This document shows, piece by piece, positions 27,532 through 35,488 of a DNA stretch of 64,000 nucleotides. The notes below the pieces were generated by a model. The model did no database searches. It saw only the letters and a program-made list of their open reading frames with translations, and was not told where the DNA came from. The first letter of the stretch is position 1, and each line of letters opens with the position of its first letter. Source of the DNA: Bacillota bacterium (GTDB taxonomy: Bacteria > Bacillota > Sulfobacillia > JAJZYS01 > JAJYTV01); assembly GCA_021799275.1 (NCBI GenBank), contig JAJZAT010000009.1, positions 33,240 through 97,239 on the forward strand, in the 5' to 3' direction. The position numbers were made by a program, and so were the translations under genes.

Positions 27532-28155
27532 ATGCGAAGGCTGGTTCCTCTGGTGGCCCTCACGCTGCTGCTCGGCGGCTGCACATTGCACGTCGGCAGC
27601 TCTGAGCCGTCGCCGATGGGCGGTTCCGCGACAGGCATCGTTTCGGGCGAGAAGAGCACGACAGGGGCGGGATCAAGCCAGGGCACGCAGAGCGGGTCCT
27701 CCTCCAGCGGCATGTCCGACATGTCGTCGGGCGGCGGCTCCTCGTCCTCGTCGGGCGGCGGCGGTTCGTCGTCCGGCGGGGGAGGATCTTCGGGTGGCGG
27801 TGGCAGCTCGAGCGGCATGAGTTCGAGCGGCGGATCGTCGGGCGGTGGCAGCTCGAGCAGCGGTGGCGGCTCCTCGTCCGGAGGGAACTCCGCCCTGCAG
27901 TCCGCGCTCTCGACACCGACGGGCCAACAAGCCCTTGAAGCCTCCATGGAGAAGATCGTGCAGTCCCCGCGCATGTCGCAGACGATCTCGGCGGCCGTGC
28001 GGCAGGCTTTGATGCAGATGTTGTCAGGCGGCTCCTCGTCGTCGGGTGGCGGCGGTGCGTCGTCCGGCGGGGGAGGATCCTCCGGCGGCGGCAGCAGCTC
28101 GAGCGGCGGCGGTGGGAGTTCAGGCGGCGGCAGCGGGGGTGGCGGCGCGGCCTGA
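27532..28155 (+). CDS. Ser/Gly-rich lipoprotein
   Basis: A 207-residue protein with a lipoprotein signal peptide (RRLVPLVALTLLLGGC; lipobox LGGC, lipidated Cys at residue 17). Long Ser/Gly low-complexity tracts occupy about residues 48-120 and 160-207 and surround one structured segment, LQSALSTPTGQQALEASMEK...VRQALMQML. That segment recalls the central helical part of the germination lipoprotein GerD, but the likeness is weak and unconfirmed. AGGGTGG precedes the ATG. The flexible tracts suggest a tether in or on the cell envelope. The long antisense proline-rich ORF is its shadow. Confidence 0.75.
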   Translation: MRRLVPLVALTLLLGGCTLHVGSSEPSPMGGSATGIVSGEKSTTGAGSSQGTQSGSSSSGMSDMSSGGGSSSSSGGGGSSSGGGGSSGGGGSSSGMSSSGGSSGGGSSSSGGGSSSGGNSALQSALSTPTGQQALEASMEKIVQSPRMSQTISAAVRQALMQMLSGGSSSSGGGGASSGGGGSSGGGSSSSGGGGSSGGGSGGGGAA

Positions 28156-28254
28156 GCCGCGCCCGCCCCCAGGTGGCGAGGCTGACATCGTCGCATGGTG
28201 GACAAAGGAGACTGCTGTCTGCGCGTCGAAAGGGCCGCCCTGGAGGCGACGCGC

Positions 28255-29784
28255 GTGAACAGGGCACCGGCGGACATGCAGTATGGCAGGGCTGTTGCCG
28301 GCCTGTTCGTCGTCAGCGTCCTGTTGAGCCTTGCTGTCACGCTTTGGCCGGGTGCGGTGCCCAGTCCGAACTGGACCTGGCTGGTCGTGTCCGACGTCAT
28401 CGCGTTGGTAGTCGCCGTGTTCGCGTATGTGAGACCGAGGACGACGAAGCGGACGGACCCGTCCTACCTTGCCATCGTGCTCGTCACGATCAGCGTCATG
28501 GCGACGGGCGGGCAGACGTCGCCGCTCTGGCCACTCTACTTCCTGGTGGTCGCCGGTGCCGCGATGTTCTCGCCGTTCCGGCGCGTCCTCATGGTCGGCC
28601 TCGTGGCGGCCGTGCTCAGCCTGACGCCAGCGCTCTTCAGCCCGCTTTCGACCCACTTCATCGCCCGGGACCTCGTGATGATCATCCTCCTGGGCGTGAT
28701 CGGCTACCTGTCGGCGTTCCTCTCCGCGGAGGCGCGAGACCAGCGCAAGGTGCGCGAACTTCTGGAGGAGATTTTCAAGGCCAGCAGTTTCGAGCAGGGC
28801 GATGAGCTCGGCTCGATGCTGGGCGGCGTCGTCGCCGTCCTCCGGCGTCTGACGCGGGCCGACTACGTGATCTGTTACCTGCTGTCCGAGGACGGGCAGC
28901 AGCTCATTCCCGAAGCTTCGGACATCTCCCCAGGCGTGCCGGACGACGAGGCGAACGTGCTGCGCTCGTGGCCTGTGCCGGTGGGGCAGGGCGTTACTGG
29001 CTACGTCGCCCGCTCGGGCGAGCAGGTGATGACTGGAGATCTCGAGCACGACCCGCGCTCGGTGATCATCCCAGGTACGCCCGATCTCTCCACCTCGGCC
29101 ATCTTCATCCCACTGAAGCTGGAAGAGCAGGTCGTGGGTGTGCTGCGCGTGACCCATCGCGGCACGAGCTTCTTCACAGAGCCCGACCTGCAGATGGCGG
29201 AAGTGTTCGGCCGACACGCCGCCTTCGCGATCCAGAACGCGCGGCTCTTTGCGGAGACGCGGCACCTCTATCGCAAGATGCGCCTGCTCAGCATCACGGA
29301 CGGTCTGACGGGCCTGCACAACCAGCGCTACCTCAGCGAGGAGGCTCCGCGCCTTCTGGCGGAGGCCCGCGCGTCGGGCCAGCCCCTCTCGGTGCTGATG
29401 ATCGACACGGATTGCCTCAAGTCCGTGAACGACCAGTTGGGCCACGCGTTCGGCGACGAGTTCCTGCGGGAGCTCTCGGCCGTCCTGCGCCGCGAAGTGC
29501 GAAGCGGCGATATCGTGGTACGCTATGCGGGTGACGAGTTCATCGCGCTGCTGGTGGACGCTCCGAGCGAGGCGGCCAGGCAAGTGGCGGAACGCATCCG
29601 TCTTGCGGTGCAGGCCATGCAGATCGGTATCGACATCCCACTGGCGGTCAGCATCGGCATCGCCACGTTCCCGGACCATGCCGATGATCTCGACAGGCTG
29701 CTCAGGGCCGCCGACCAGGCGCTGTACATGAGCAAAGGCGCAGGGCGCAACCGCAGCACCATCTACACGCTCGCAGCCAAGTGA
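28255..29784 (+). CDS. Membrane GAF-GGDEF diguanylate cyclase
   Basis: About 509 residues: roughly five or six membrane helices in the first 150 residues, a GAF domain at about 175-325, and a C-terminal GGDEF domain. The signature reads RYAGDEF, with Ala for the first Gly, a variant seen in some active cyclases. RSGD five residues upstream is an intact RxxD inhibitory site for c-di-GMP. DGLTGLHNQRYL and DTDCLKSVND are the other catalytic motifs. I chose the GTG at 28255 because GGAGG lies 8 nt before it; the track starts at 28195. It is followed closely by yerC and a nitroreductase gene. Confidence 0.85.
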   Translation: MNRAPADMQYGRAVAGLFVVSVLLSLAVTLWPGAVPSPNWTWLVVSDVIALVVAVFAYVRPRTTKRTDPSYLAIVLVTISVMATGGQTSPLWPLYFLVVAGAAMFSPFRRVLMVGLVAAVLSLTPALFSPLSTHFIARDLVMIILLGVIGYLSAFLSAEARDQRKVRELLEEIFKASSFEQGDELGSMLGGVVAVLRRLTRADYVICYLLSEDGQQLIPEASDISPGVPDDEANVLRSWPVPVGQGVTGYVARSGEQVMTGDLEHDPRSVIIPGTPDLSTSAIFIPLKLEEQVVGVLRVTHRGTSFFTEPDLQMAEVFGRHAAFAIQNARLFAETRHLYRKMRLLSITDGLTGLHNQRYLSEEAPRLLAEARASGQPLSVLMIDTDCLKSVNDQLGHAFGDEFLRELSAVLRREVRSGDIVVRYAGDEFIALLVDAPSEAARQVAERIRLAVQAMQIGIDIPLAVSIGIATFPDHADDLDRLLRAADQALYMSKGAGRNRSTIYTLAAK

Positions 29785-29800
29785 AAGAGGGGTGGTTCCA

Positions 29801-30145
29801 ATGGGTGACGGAGAGTTTCGCGCGTACAACCTCGACCTGCTGATCCGGGTGATCGCGACTTGCCGGAATCCGCGGGAGCTCGAGAACCTGCTGCGCGAGG
29901 TGTGGACGCCGGGAGAGCTCCGCGACGCGGCACAGCGTGTGGAGGTGGCGGCGCAACTGCTGGAAGGCAGCACGTACGAGATGATTGCGCAGTTGACGGG
30001 AGCGTCCACGGCCACAATCAGCCGCGTCCGCCGCAGCATCGAGCGCGGCGAGGGCACCCTGGAGACCGCTCTCGTGAGGGTCGGTCGCGGCGAAGGCGGA
30101 CGCTTGCGCAGGCGCACTTGGGCCGCAGGAGGCATGCTGGAATAA
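29801..30145 (+). CDS. YerC/YecD family TrpR-related regulator
   Basis: A 114-residue protein of the TrpR-like superfamily, YerC branch. The helix-turn-helix is QRVEVAAQLLEGSTYEMIAQLTGAS followed by TATISRVRRSIERG. The ATG at 29801 follows AGAGGGG by 8 nt; the track's GTG at 29792 is too close to it. YerC proteins are small DNA-binding regulators found next to purine and other biosynthetic genes in Bacillota, with poorly known targets. It overlaps the nitroreductase gene by 1 nt. Confidence 0.88.
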   Translation: MGDGEFRAYNLDLLIRVIATCRNPRELENLLREVWTPGELRDAAQRVEVAAQLLEGSTYEMIAQLTGASTATISRVRRSIERGEGTLETALVRVGRGEGGRLRRRTWAAGGMLE

Positions 30146-30714
30146 TGTCGTTTCATCTCGTTGCAGAGACCGTGCGGCAGCGCCGCACGGTCTACAGTTT
30201 TCGCCCCGAACCCCTGCCCCAGGAGCTGATCGAAGAACTGCTCGAGAGCGCGTGCCACGTTCCGAACCACAAGCACACCGAGCCATGGCGCATCGTCGTG
30301 GTGCGCGGCGACGCGATCGAACGCCTCGCGGATCTGCGGGTGGAGCTGCAGCGCCGGCGCGCCGAGAAGGACGGGAAGCCCCTCGGGAATCTTGGACTCT
30401 TCCGGGCCGAGGTCTCGCAAGCCGCAGCCGTCGTCTACGTCGTGCAGGTGGCGGCGGACGACGAGAAGCGCAGGCAGGAGGATTACGCCTCCTGCATGAT
30501 GGTGGCCTACGCGCTGCAGCTTGTCGCCTGGGAGCAGGGGGTGGGCGCGCGCTGGAACACGGGTCAGCTCACCCGCGGCGCCTTGGTGCGGGAGTTTCTT
30601 GCCCTTGGGGCGGACGAGGAGGTCACCTGCTGCCTCTTGCTCGGCTATCCGGCGGAGGTCCCGCCGAACTGGTCTCACAGGCCTCTCGAAGAGGTCACCC
30701 GCTACATCGAGTAG
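30145..30714 (+). CDS. Nitroreductase-family protein
   Basis: A 189-residue FMN-dependent reductase of the YdjA-like nitroreductase group. RQRRTVYSFRPEPLP at the N-terminus binds FMN phosphate, CHVPNHKHTEPWRIVVV follows, and QLVAWEQGVGARWNTG is the conserved dimer/FMN segment. It starts at the ATG overlapping the yerC stop; the longer track ORF is an extension through yerC. The end overlaps the convergent SDR gene by 13 nt. Substrates of this family are usually unknown. Confidence 0.88.
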   Translation: MSFHLVAETVRQRRTVYSFRPEPLPQELIEELLESACHVPNHKHTEPWRIVVVRGDAIERLADLRVELQRRRAEKDGKPLGNLGLFRAEVSQAAAVVYVVQVAADDEKRRQEDYASCMMVAYALQLVAWEQGVGARWNTGQLTRGALVREFLALGADEEVTCCLLLGYPAEVPPNWSHRPLEEVTRYIE

Positions 30715-31433
30715 CCCCCATCGACCTTGAGTGTCGCGCCGCTGATGTAGCGGGCGTCCGGCGAGAGCAGGAACCCGACCGCGGCCGCCACTTCCTCGGG
30801 TCGACCAAGGCGGCCCACCGGGATCTCCCGGCCGAGGGCTTCGCGCTCCGGGTCGCTGAGGCGCGACAGCATCGGCGTTTCGATCGCCCCCGGCTCGACG
30901 ACGTTGACCGTGACGCCGCTGCGGCCGACCTCGTTCAGCGTGGAGCGGGCCAGGGCCCCATAGCCCGCCTTGGCCGCCGCGTAGCCGGCTTCCATCGCGC
31001 CGCCGCGCTCGCCGTAGACCGAGCCGATCAGCACCACCCGGCCGTAGCCGCGCCGGATCATGCCCGGCAGGAACCCGTGGAGCATGCGGTAGGCGGCGCC
31101 GAGGTGGATATCCTGCAAGTTCCGCCACAGGGACAAGGGAAGATCCTGCACAAGGGCGAACTGACTGATACCTGCCGCATGTACCAGGTGGTGCGGCGTG
31201 CCGATGTCAGCCAGCACCTGCTGGACGAGGCCGTCGACGGCCGAGAGGTCCCGGAGGTCGGCCTGCAACGTGAACGCCTGCGCGCCCTGCGCAATAATTT
31301 GCGCGGCGAGTGCATCGATTTGCTCTCGATGCATGTGATAGTGCAGGACGATCTGGCTGCCCGGTTGGGCCAGGCGTCTGGCGATGGCGCCGCCGATGGC
31401 GCCGCTGGCTCCGGTGACAAGGATCGTCGACAT
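30702..31433 (-). CDS. SDR-family oxidoreductase
   Basis: A 243-residue classical short-chain dehydrogenase. TGASGAIGGAIA is the NAD(P)-binding glycine motif, HAAG matches the NNAG position, IGSVYGERGGAMEAGYAAAKAG holds catalytic Ser and the YxxxK pair, and VEPGAIETPM follows. Its end ISGATLKVDGGYSM is typical of FabG-like enzymes. It is convergent with the nitroreductase and divergent from dat. It is not next to fatty-acid genes, so a role as FabG is unlikely and the substrate is unknown. Confidence 0.9.
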   Translation of the reverse strand: MSTILVTGASGAIGGAIARRLAQPGSQIVLHYHMHREQIDALAAQIIAQGAQAFTLQADLRDLSAVDGLVQQVLADIGTPHHLVHAAGISQFALVQDLPLSLWRNLQDIHLGAAYRMLHGFLPGMIRRGYGRVVLIGSVYGERGGAMEAGYAAAKAGYGALARSTLNEVGRSGVTVNVVEPGAIETPMLSRLSDPEREALGREIPVGRLGRPEEVAAAVGFLLSPDARYISGATLKVDGGYSM

Positions 31434-31482
31434 TTTGCGCAGGCACCTCCGGCCGCAAGCTCAGGAAAGAAGGATACGCCCA

Positions 31483-32340
31483 ATGCTGGTTTACCTGAAC
31501 GGCAAGTATCTTGACTACGCACAGGCTTTGCTGCCTGTGGACGAGCGCGGACTCCAGTTCGCCGACGGCATCTACGAGGTGGCACTCGTCTGGGGTGGCC
31601 AGTTTGTCGATCTCGACCGGCACCTGGAGCGCCTGGAGCGGTCGGCGCAGGCCATCGAACTTGATCTTCCCTTCACGCGATCCGAGATTCGCTCCGTGGC
31701 GGATGAGCTCCTCCGCCGGGAGCATCCGGCGCAGGCGGCGCTCTATCTGCAGGTGACGCGCGGCGTCGCCCCGCGCGACCACCAGTTCCCGGCGGTCGTG
31801 CAGCCGACCGTGATCGCGTACCTCAAGGGTGCGCATATGGACCAGGAAGCCCTCCAGCACGGTGTCCGGGCCATTACCGTGCCGGACCTCCGCTGGCTGC
31901 GCTGCGACATCAAGTCGGTTTCGCTCCTGCCGAACGTGCTCTCGCGCCAGCAGGCCGCCAACCGCGGCGTGCGCGAGGCGATCCAGGTGCGGGCGGGCGT
32001 CGGGGTGACGGAAGGTTCCGCCACGAACATCTGGATGGTCCACCAGGGCAGCATCGTCACGGCGCCGGCGAGCAACTGGATCCTCTCCGGCATCGTCCGC
32101 AGCGTCGTGCTGGAACTCGCCAAGGCCGAGACGCTGCCCGTGGCCGAACGCTTCGCTTCGGCGGAAGAGCTCTTGCAGATGGACGAAGTGTTCATGACCA
32201 GCACGACGTCCTTCGTCACGCCGATCGTCGAGATCGACGGCCGGAAGGTCGGGGACGGCGAGCCCGGGCCCGTCACCATGCGGCTGCAGGAGCTTTATCT
32301 CCAGCGTCTCGAGCAACTCACGCACGCTACGCTCGGCTGA
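31483..32340 (+). CDS. dat: D-amino-acid aminotransferase
   Basis: A 285-residue fold-type IV PLP aminotransferase. It makes D-glutamate or D-alanine for peptidoglycan by exchange between D-alanine and 2-oxoglutarate. The protein tracks the Bacillus enzyme: DERGLQFADGIYEV, YLQVTRGVAPRDHQFP, LRWLRCDIKSVSLLPN (Schiff-base Lys), GVTEGSATNIW and GEPGPVTMRLQELY. The RWLRCDIKS block separates it from branched-chain aminotransferases. The ATG at 31483 follows GGAAAGAAGGA; the track's upstream start lies in the SDR promoter region. Confidence 0.92.
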   Translation: MLVYLNGKYLDYAQALLPVDERGLQFADGIYEVALVWGGQFVDLDRHLERLERSAQAIELDLPFTRSEIRSVADELLRREHPAQAALYLQVTRGVAPRDHQFPAVVQPTVIAYLKGAHMDQEALQHGVRAITVPDLRWLRCDIKSVSLLPNVLSRQQAANRGVREAIQVRAGVGVTEGSATNIWMVHQGSIVTAPASNWILSGIVRSVVLELAKAETLPVAERFASAEELLQMDEVFMTSTTSFVTPIVEIDGRKVGDGEPGPVTMRLQELYLQRLEQLTHATLG

Positions 32341-32410
32341 GCGTTTCAAGGATTCCGACTGGCCCGCCGCTTCCCCGCCGCATATGCCATGGCGGGAGGT
32401 GGCGGGCTTG

Positions 32411-32710
32411 GTGCAGATGAGGCCCGTGGCGATCGCTCAGGGGACGGCGGTGGGCGTGGAGGTGGAGCTGCCGCGCACCCACCTCGTGGTGGTGACGACG
32501 GACAAGGGGTTCCTGATGTGCGGCGCGCTCGATGTCGCTCTCCTTTCGACCAAGCTCCGCCAGCGGGAGATCGTCGCTGGCAGGGCGGTTGGGGTGCGCA
32601 CCATCGACGAGCTGCTCGCGGCACCGCTCGAGTCCGTGACGCCGGCTGCGGAGGCGCTCGGCGTAACGGTCGGCATGCGGGGCAGCGACGCGATCGCACG
32701 CATGCTGTAG
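32411..32710 (+). CDS. YunC family (DUF1805) protein
   Basis: A protein of about 99 residues matching YunC: KGFLMCGALDVALLSTKL, REIVAGRAVGVRTIDELLAAPLESVT and GVTVGMRGSDAIARML. The cysteine in FLMCGALD is conserved. Function is unknown. I chose GTG 32411, 10 nt after GGAGGT; TTG 32408 is an equal alternative, while the track's ATG at 32384 has no ribosome site. The length agrees with the ~100-residue Bacillus protein. Confidence 0.88.
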   Translation: MQMRPVAIAQGTAVGVEVELPRTHLVVVTTDKGFLMCGALDVALLSTKLRQREIVAGRAVGVRTIDELLAAPLESVTPAAEALGVTVGMRGSDAIARML

Positions 32711-32751
32711 GTCTCCGGGCGGCAGGGCCAGACAGTCGGGGCGCCGGGGTG

Positions 32752-33960
32752 CTATGAACCCGCGGACGGCTGCGCGGCCAGCCGCCCTTCGCTCCGCCTG
32801 GCCCGCATGCGTACCGACCAGGCGAGGATGAGGCCCGAACAGACGGCGATGGCCGCGACGGCGGGGAACGCGAGGTGCGCGCCGCCGATCTGCAGCAGGC
32901 CCCCGACCAGGAGCGGGGCCAGGGCGGCCCCGGCCTGCTTGACGCTGAGCGCACCGAACGTACGTCCGCGCACGGCCTCGTCGCCCATCGACGCCTCGTA
33001 GGCGGGCATGACGACGAACACGGTCATCTCGCCTGCGGTGAAGACCACCATGTCCAGGATCAGCCAGAGCGGATTCCTCAGATAAGCGATCCCGAGGTAG
33101 GCGATGGCGAAGAAGGCGAGGCCCCCGGCAAAGCCCTTCGCCGGACTAAGACCGCCGAGCCAGCGGTTGAGCGGGATCTGCAGCACCGCGACCATCGCCG
33201 TGTTGACAAGGGTCATGGCGGCGTAGAGCTCGAGTCCTCCTGGCACGGCACCGCGCAGGAAGGCGGGGAAGATCGTTTCGATCACCATGTAGACTCCGAG
33301 CTGCATCGCACCGCCCAGGACGTAGAGCCAGAGGGAGGGGTCGTGGCTCATGCGGCGCATGGCCTCCCTGTTCGTCACCGTTCGCAGCTGGCGGCCGGTC
33401 TCGGGCACGGTGACGAAGAGGAGCAGCACGACGAGCAGGCTCGCGAGGGCCGCGCCGAGGAAGACCGCCGTCGGGTGAGCGACGACGAAGAAGGCGCCGA
33501 GGAACGGTCCGATGGCCGCCCCCACGTTCATCGCCACCCGACCGTAGGCATAGGCCTGCGCGCGCTCCTCGGGCAAGGTGACGTCCGCGATGGCCGCGCT
33601 CTGCGCCGGTCCCGAGACCGCGCGCGCGAGTCCCTGCAAGCCGTTCAGGAGAGCATAGGCGAGGGCCCCGTGGGAAAAGGCGAAGCCTGCCATGGCCAGG
33701 ATGGACAGGGTGTTGCCGAGCAGCATGGTGCGTCGGCGCCCGAGGTGGTCCGCGGCCACGCCGCCGAGCGTGCCGGCCAAGACGCGTACGAGCGGGCCGA
33801 CGCCGGCGACGACACCCGCCACGGCCAGGCCGGAACCCGCCTGCGTCAGGCGCACCGCGATGAAGGGCAACACCATGTAGGTGGCGACGGCTCCGAGCAG
33901 CCGCGCCACCGCGAGCGAAAGCACGGGACCGCGTGGCCGGAGCCAGCCGCTCACCGCCAT
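32752..33960 (-). CDS. MFS transporter, 12-helix drug-exporter type
   Basis: A 402-residue transporter with twelve predicted membrane helices. The loop 2-3 motif GGVAADHLGRRRTMLLGN is the MFS signature (GxxxDRxGRR type), and ARAVSGPAQSAAIADVTLPEERAQAYAYGR is typical of DHA1 multidrug exporters. The C-terminus is short and basic. Nothing in the sequence indicates the substrate. It is transcribed toward yunC, with 41 nt between them, and away from the Spx/ArsC-like gene. Confidence 0.9.
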   Translation of the reverse strand: MAVSGWLRPRGPVLSLAVARLLGAVATYMVLPFIAVRLTQAGSGLAVAGVVAGVGPLVRVLAGTLGGVAADHLGRRRTMLLGNTLSILAMAGFAFSHGALAYALLNGLQGLARAVSGPAQSAAIADVTLPEERAQAYAYGRVAMNVGAAIGPFLGAFFVVAHPTAVFLGAALASLLVVLLLFVTVPETGRQLRTVTNREAMRRMSHDPSLWLYVLGGAMQLGVYMVIETIFPAFLRGAVPGGLELYAAMTLVNTAMVAVLQIPLNRWLGGLSPAKGFAGGLAFFAIAYLGIAYLRNPLWLILDMVVFTAGEMTVFVVMPAYEASMGDEAVRGRTFGALSVKQAGAALAPLLVGGLLQIGGAHLAFPAVAAIAVCSGLILAWSVRMRARRSEGRLAAQPSAGS

Positions 33961-34098
33961 GGGACCCCGGGGCTGGGCATGGCGCCCGCGTGCGTAGTCT
34001 GTGTCCCTTCGTCATCCAAAGGCATAGGCCAAGCTTCGCGGCCGACACGCGTGGTCCCTGTCACGCGCGCGGACGTGTCCCAACCCCAGAGGCAAGGG

Positions 34099-34446
34099 TC
34101 AACCAAGTTCCCGGTAGGTCTCGGCGCTGTAGCCCAGCAAGAGGCGGTCCGGGAGCCAAAGCAGCGGCCGGCGCAGGGAAAGCGGGTCATCGAGGAGGCG
34201 ATCCAGGACCTCTTCGTCCGTCAGGGTGGCGATGTCGACGCCCTGGGCGCGCCAGTGCTGGCCGCGCAAGGCCACGAGCTCGCGGACGCCGCCCTGCAGG
34301 AGGAGGCCCATCTCGCGCAGCTCGGCGCGATCCGGCCCTTCCTTGGGCAGGCGCCGTTCCGAGACCGAAAAACCCTTATGCGAGAGCTCCGCCCTCGCCT
34401 TGCGGCAGGACGTTCAGCCTGGATACCAGAAGAAGACGCCTCGCAA
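34099..34446 (-). CDS. Spx/ArsC-family protein with in-frame TGA at the catalytic Cys (candidate selenoprotein)
   Basis: The track shows only 70 C-terminal residues (34099-34311), but the frame continues upstream. Read through one TGA (34414-34416) it gives FFWYPG-TGA-TSCRKARAELSHKG, the Spx/ArsC thioredoxin-fold start, whose normal form is WYPxCxxCRKA. The TGA replaces the first Cys of CxxC. A TTG at 34446 with GGAGGTG 6 nt upstream gives 115 residues, the family's usual size, ending LRRPLLWLPDRLLLGYSAETYREL. Reading TGA as selenocysteine would make UxxC. The alternatives are a nonsense mutation or a sequencing error. It is divergent from trpS. Confidence 0.75.
34387..34413 (-). promoter_or_regulatory. 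Possible SECIS-like hairpin just after the TGA
   Basis: On the minus strand the bases after the TGA can fold in two exclusive ways. GUCCUGCC pairs with GGC-G-AGGGC around a GCAA loop (8 bp, one bulge). Alternatively CUgCCGC pairs with GCGGAG around the loop AAGGCGAGG, which contains the GG expected in a bacterial SECIS apical loop. The loops lie about 10-13 nt from the TGA, closer than the usual 16 nt or more, so this is only suggestive. Confidence 0.35.
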
Positions 34447-34513
34447 GTTTCACACCTCCGCGAGGCAAGTCTATCATGGAGGCCAAGTGCCGTTACGTTA
34501 GGAGGCCAACTCT

Positions 34514-35488
34514 TTGGCGAAGGCGTTTTCCGGAATTCAGCCCACCGGCGAGATCCACCTCGGCAACTACATCGGCGCCCTGCGCAATTGGCAGCCCGAG
34601 AGCGGCTCCTATTTCTGCGTGGTGGACCTGCACAGCATGACGATGCCCTGGGATCCGAACGAGATGCGCCAGAACATCCGCTCCACGGCGGCGCACCTCC
34701 TGGCGCTGGGCCTGGGCGATCCCTCGCGCGTCTTCCTGCAGAGCCAGGTGCCGGAGCACGCGGAACTGAGCTGGATCCTGACCTGCCTCGGACGTATGGG
34801 CGAGCTCGGCCGCATGACCCAGTACAAGTCCAAGGGGCGCGGCCGGCAGGACGTCTCCGTCGGCCTCTTCGCCTACCCACTGCTCATGGCCGCCGACATC
34901 CTGCTCTACGGCGTGCACGAGGTGCCCGTCGGGGAGGACCAGAAGCAGCACATCGAGCTGACGCGAGACCTGGCGCTCAGGTTCAATAGCCGCTACGGTC
35001 CGGTCTTCACCGTCCCCGAACCGCGCATCTCCGAGGTAGGGGCCCGGGTGCTCTCGCTGCGCAACCCCCAGGAGAAGATGTCGAAGTCCGACCCGGACCC
35101 GAACAGCAAGATCCTGCTCACCGACCCCGACGACGTCATCCGCAAGAAGGTCATGACGGCCGTCACCGACTCCGGGCGCGAGGTCTACTACGACACGGAG
35201 GAGAAGCCGGGGATCTCGAACCTGCTCGAGATCGCCTCGACGCTCTCGGGCGAAAACGTCGAGGCGCTCGCGGGGCGCTACCGCGACAAGGGCTATGGCG
35301 CCTTCAAGGGGGCCGTGGCCGACATCGTCATCGCCGCGATCCATCCGCTGCGCGAGCGCGTGCTCGAACTGCTCGCGGATCCCTCCGAAATCGACGAAGC
35401 GCTGGCTCGTGGTCGCGAGCACGCCCACGGCGAGGCCAAGCCCATGCTGGACGCGGTGAAGCGGGCCGTCGGGCTCCTGGTGCCCTAG
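34514..35488 (+). CDS. trpS: Tryptophanyl-tRNA synthetase
   Basis: A 324-residue class I synthetase. FSGIQPTGEIHLGNYIGA holds the HIGH-type motif (HLGN), YPLLMAADILLY and VGEDQKQHIELTRDLA line the Trp-AMP site, and PQEKMSKSDP is the KMSKS loop. The TTG start at 34514 follows AGGAGG by 8 nt. Only 67 nt separate it from the divergent Spx/ArsC-like gene, so there is no room for a T-box leader. Its stop overlaps the gmk stop region by 4 nt on the opposite strand. Confidence 0.95.
   Translation: MAKAFSGIQPTGEIHLGNYIGALRNWQPESGSYFCVVDLHSMTMPWDPNEMRQNIRSTAAHLLALGLGDPSRVFLQSQVPEHAELSWILTCLGRMGELGRMTQYKSKGRGRQDVSVGLFAYPLLMAADILLYGVHEVPVGEDQKQHIELTRDLALRFNSRYGPVFTVPEPRISEVGARVLSLRNPQEKMSKSDPDPNSKILLTDPDDVIRKKVMTAVTDSGREVYYDTEEKPGISNLLEIASTLSGENVEALAGRYRDKGYGAFKGAVADIVIAAIHPLRERVLELLADPSEIDEALARGREHAHGEAKPMLDAVKRAVGLLVP

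Noticed and set aside
27495-28400. Proline-rich minus-strand ORF of 301 codons
   Set aside because: It is the reverse reading of Ser/Gly codons in the lipoprotein gene, which has a proper signal peptide and ribosome site.
28120-31128. 1002-codon minus-strand ORF
   Set aside because: It runs antisense to the lipoprotein end, the GGDEF protein, yerC and the nitroreductase, all with clear family motifs. Its translation has no family features and is an artefact of high GC.
34447-34513. T-box leader for trpS
   Set aside because: Only 67 nt separate trpS from the divergent gene; no T-box sequence is present.
32875-34989. 704-codon plus-strand ORF
   Set aside because: Spans antisense of the MFS and Spx/ArsC-like genes and an alternative frame of trpS; no domains.
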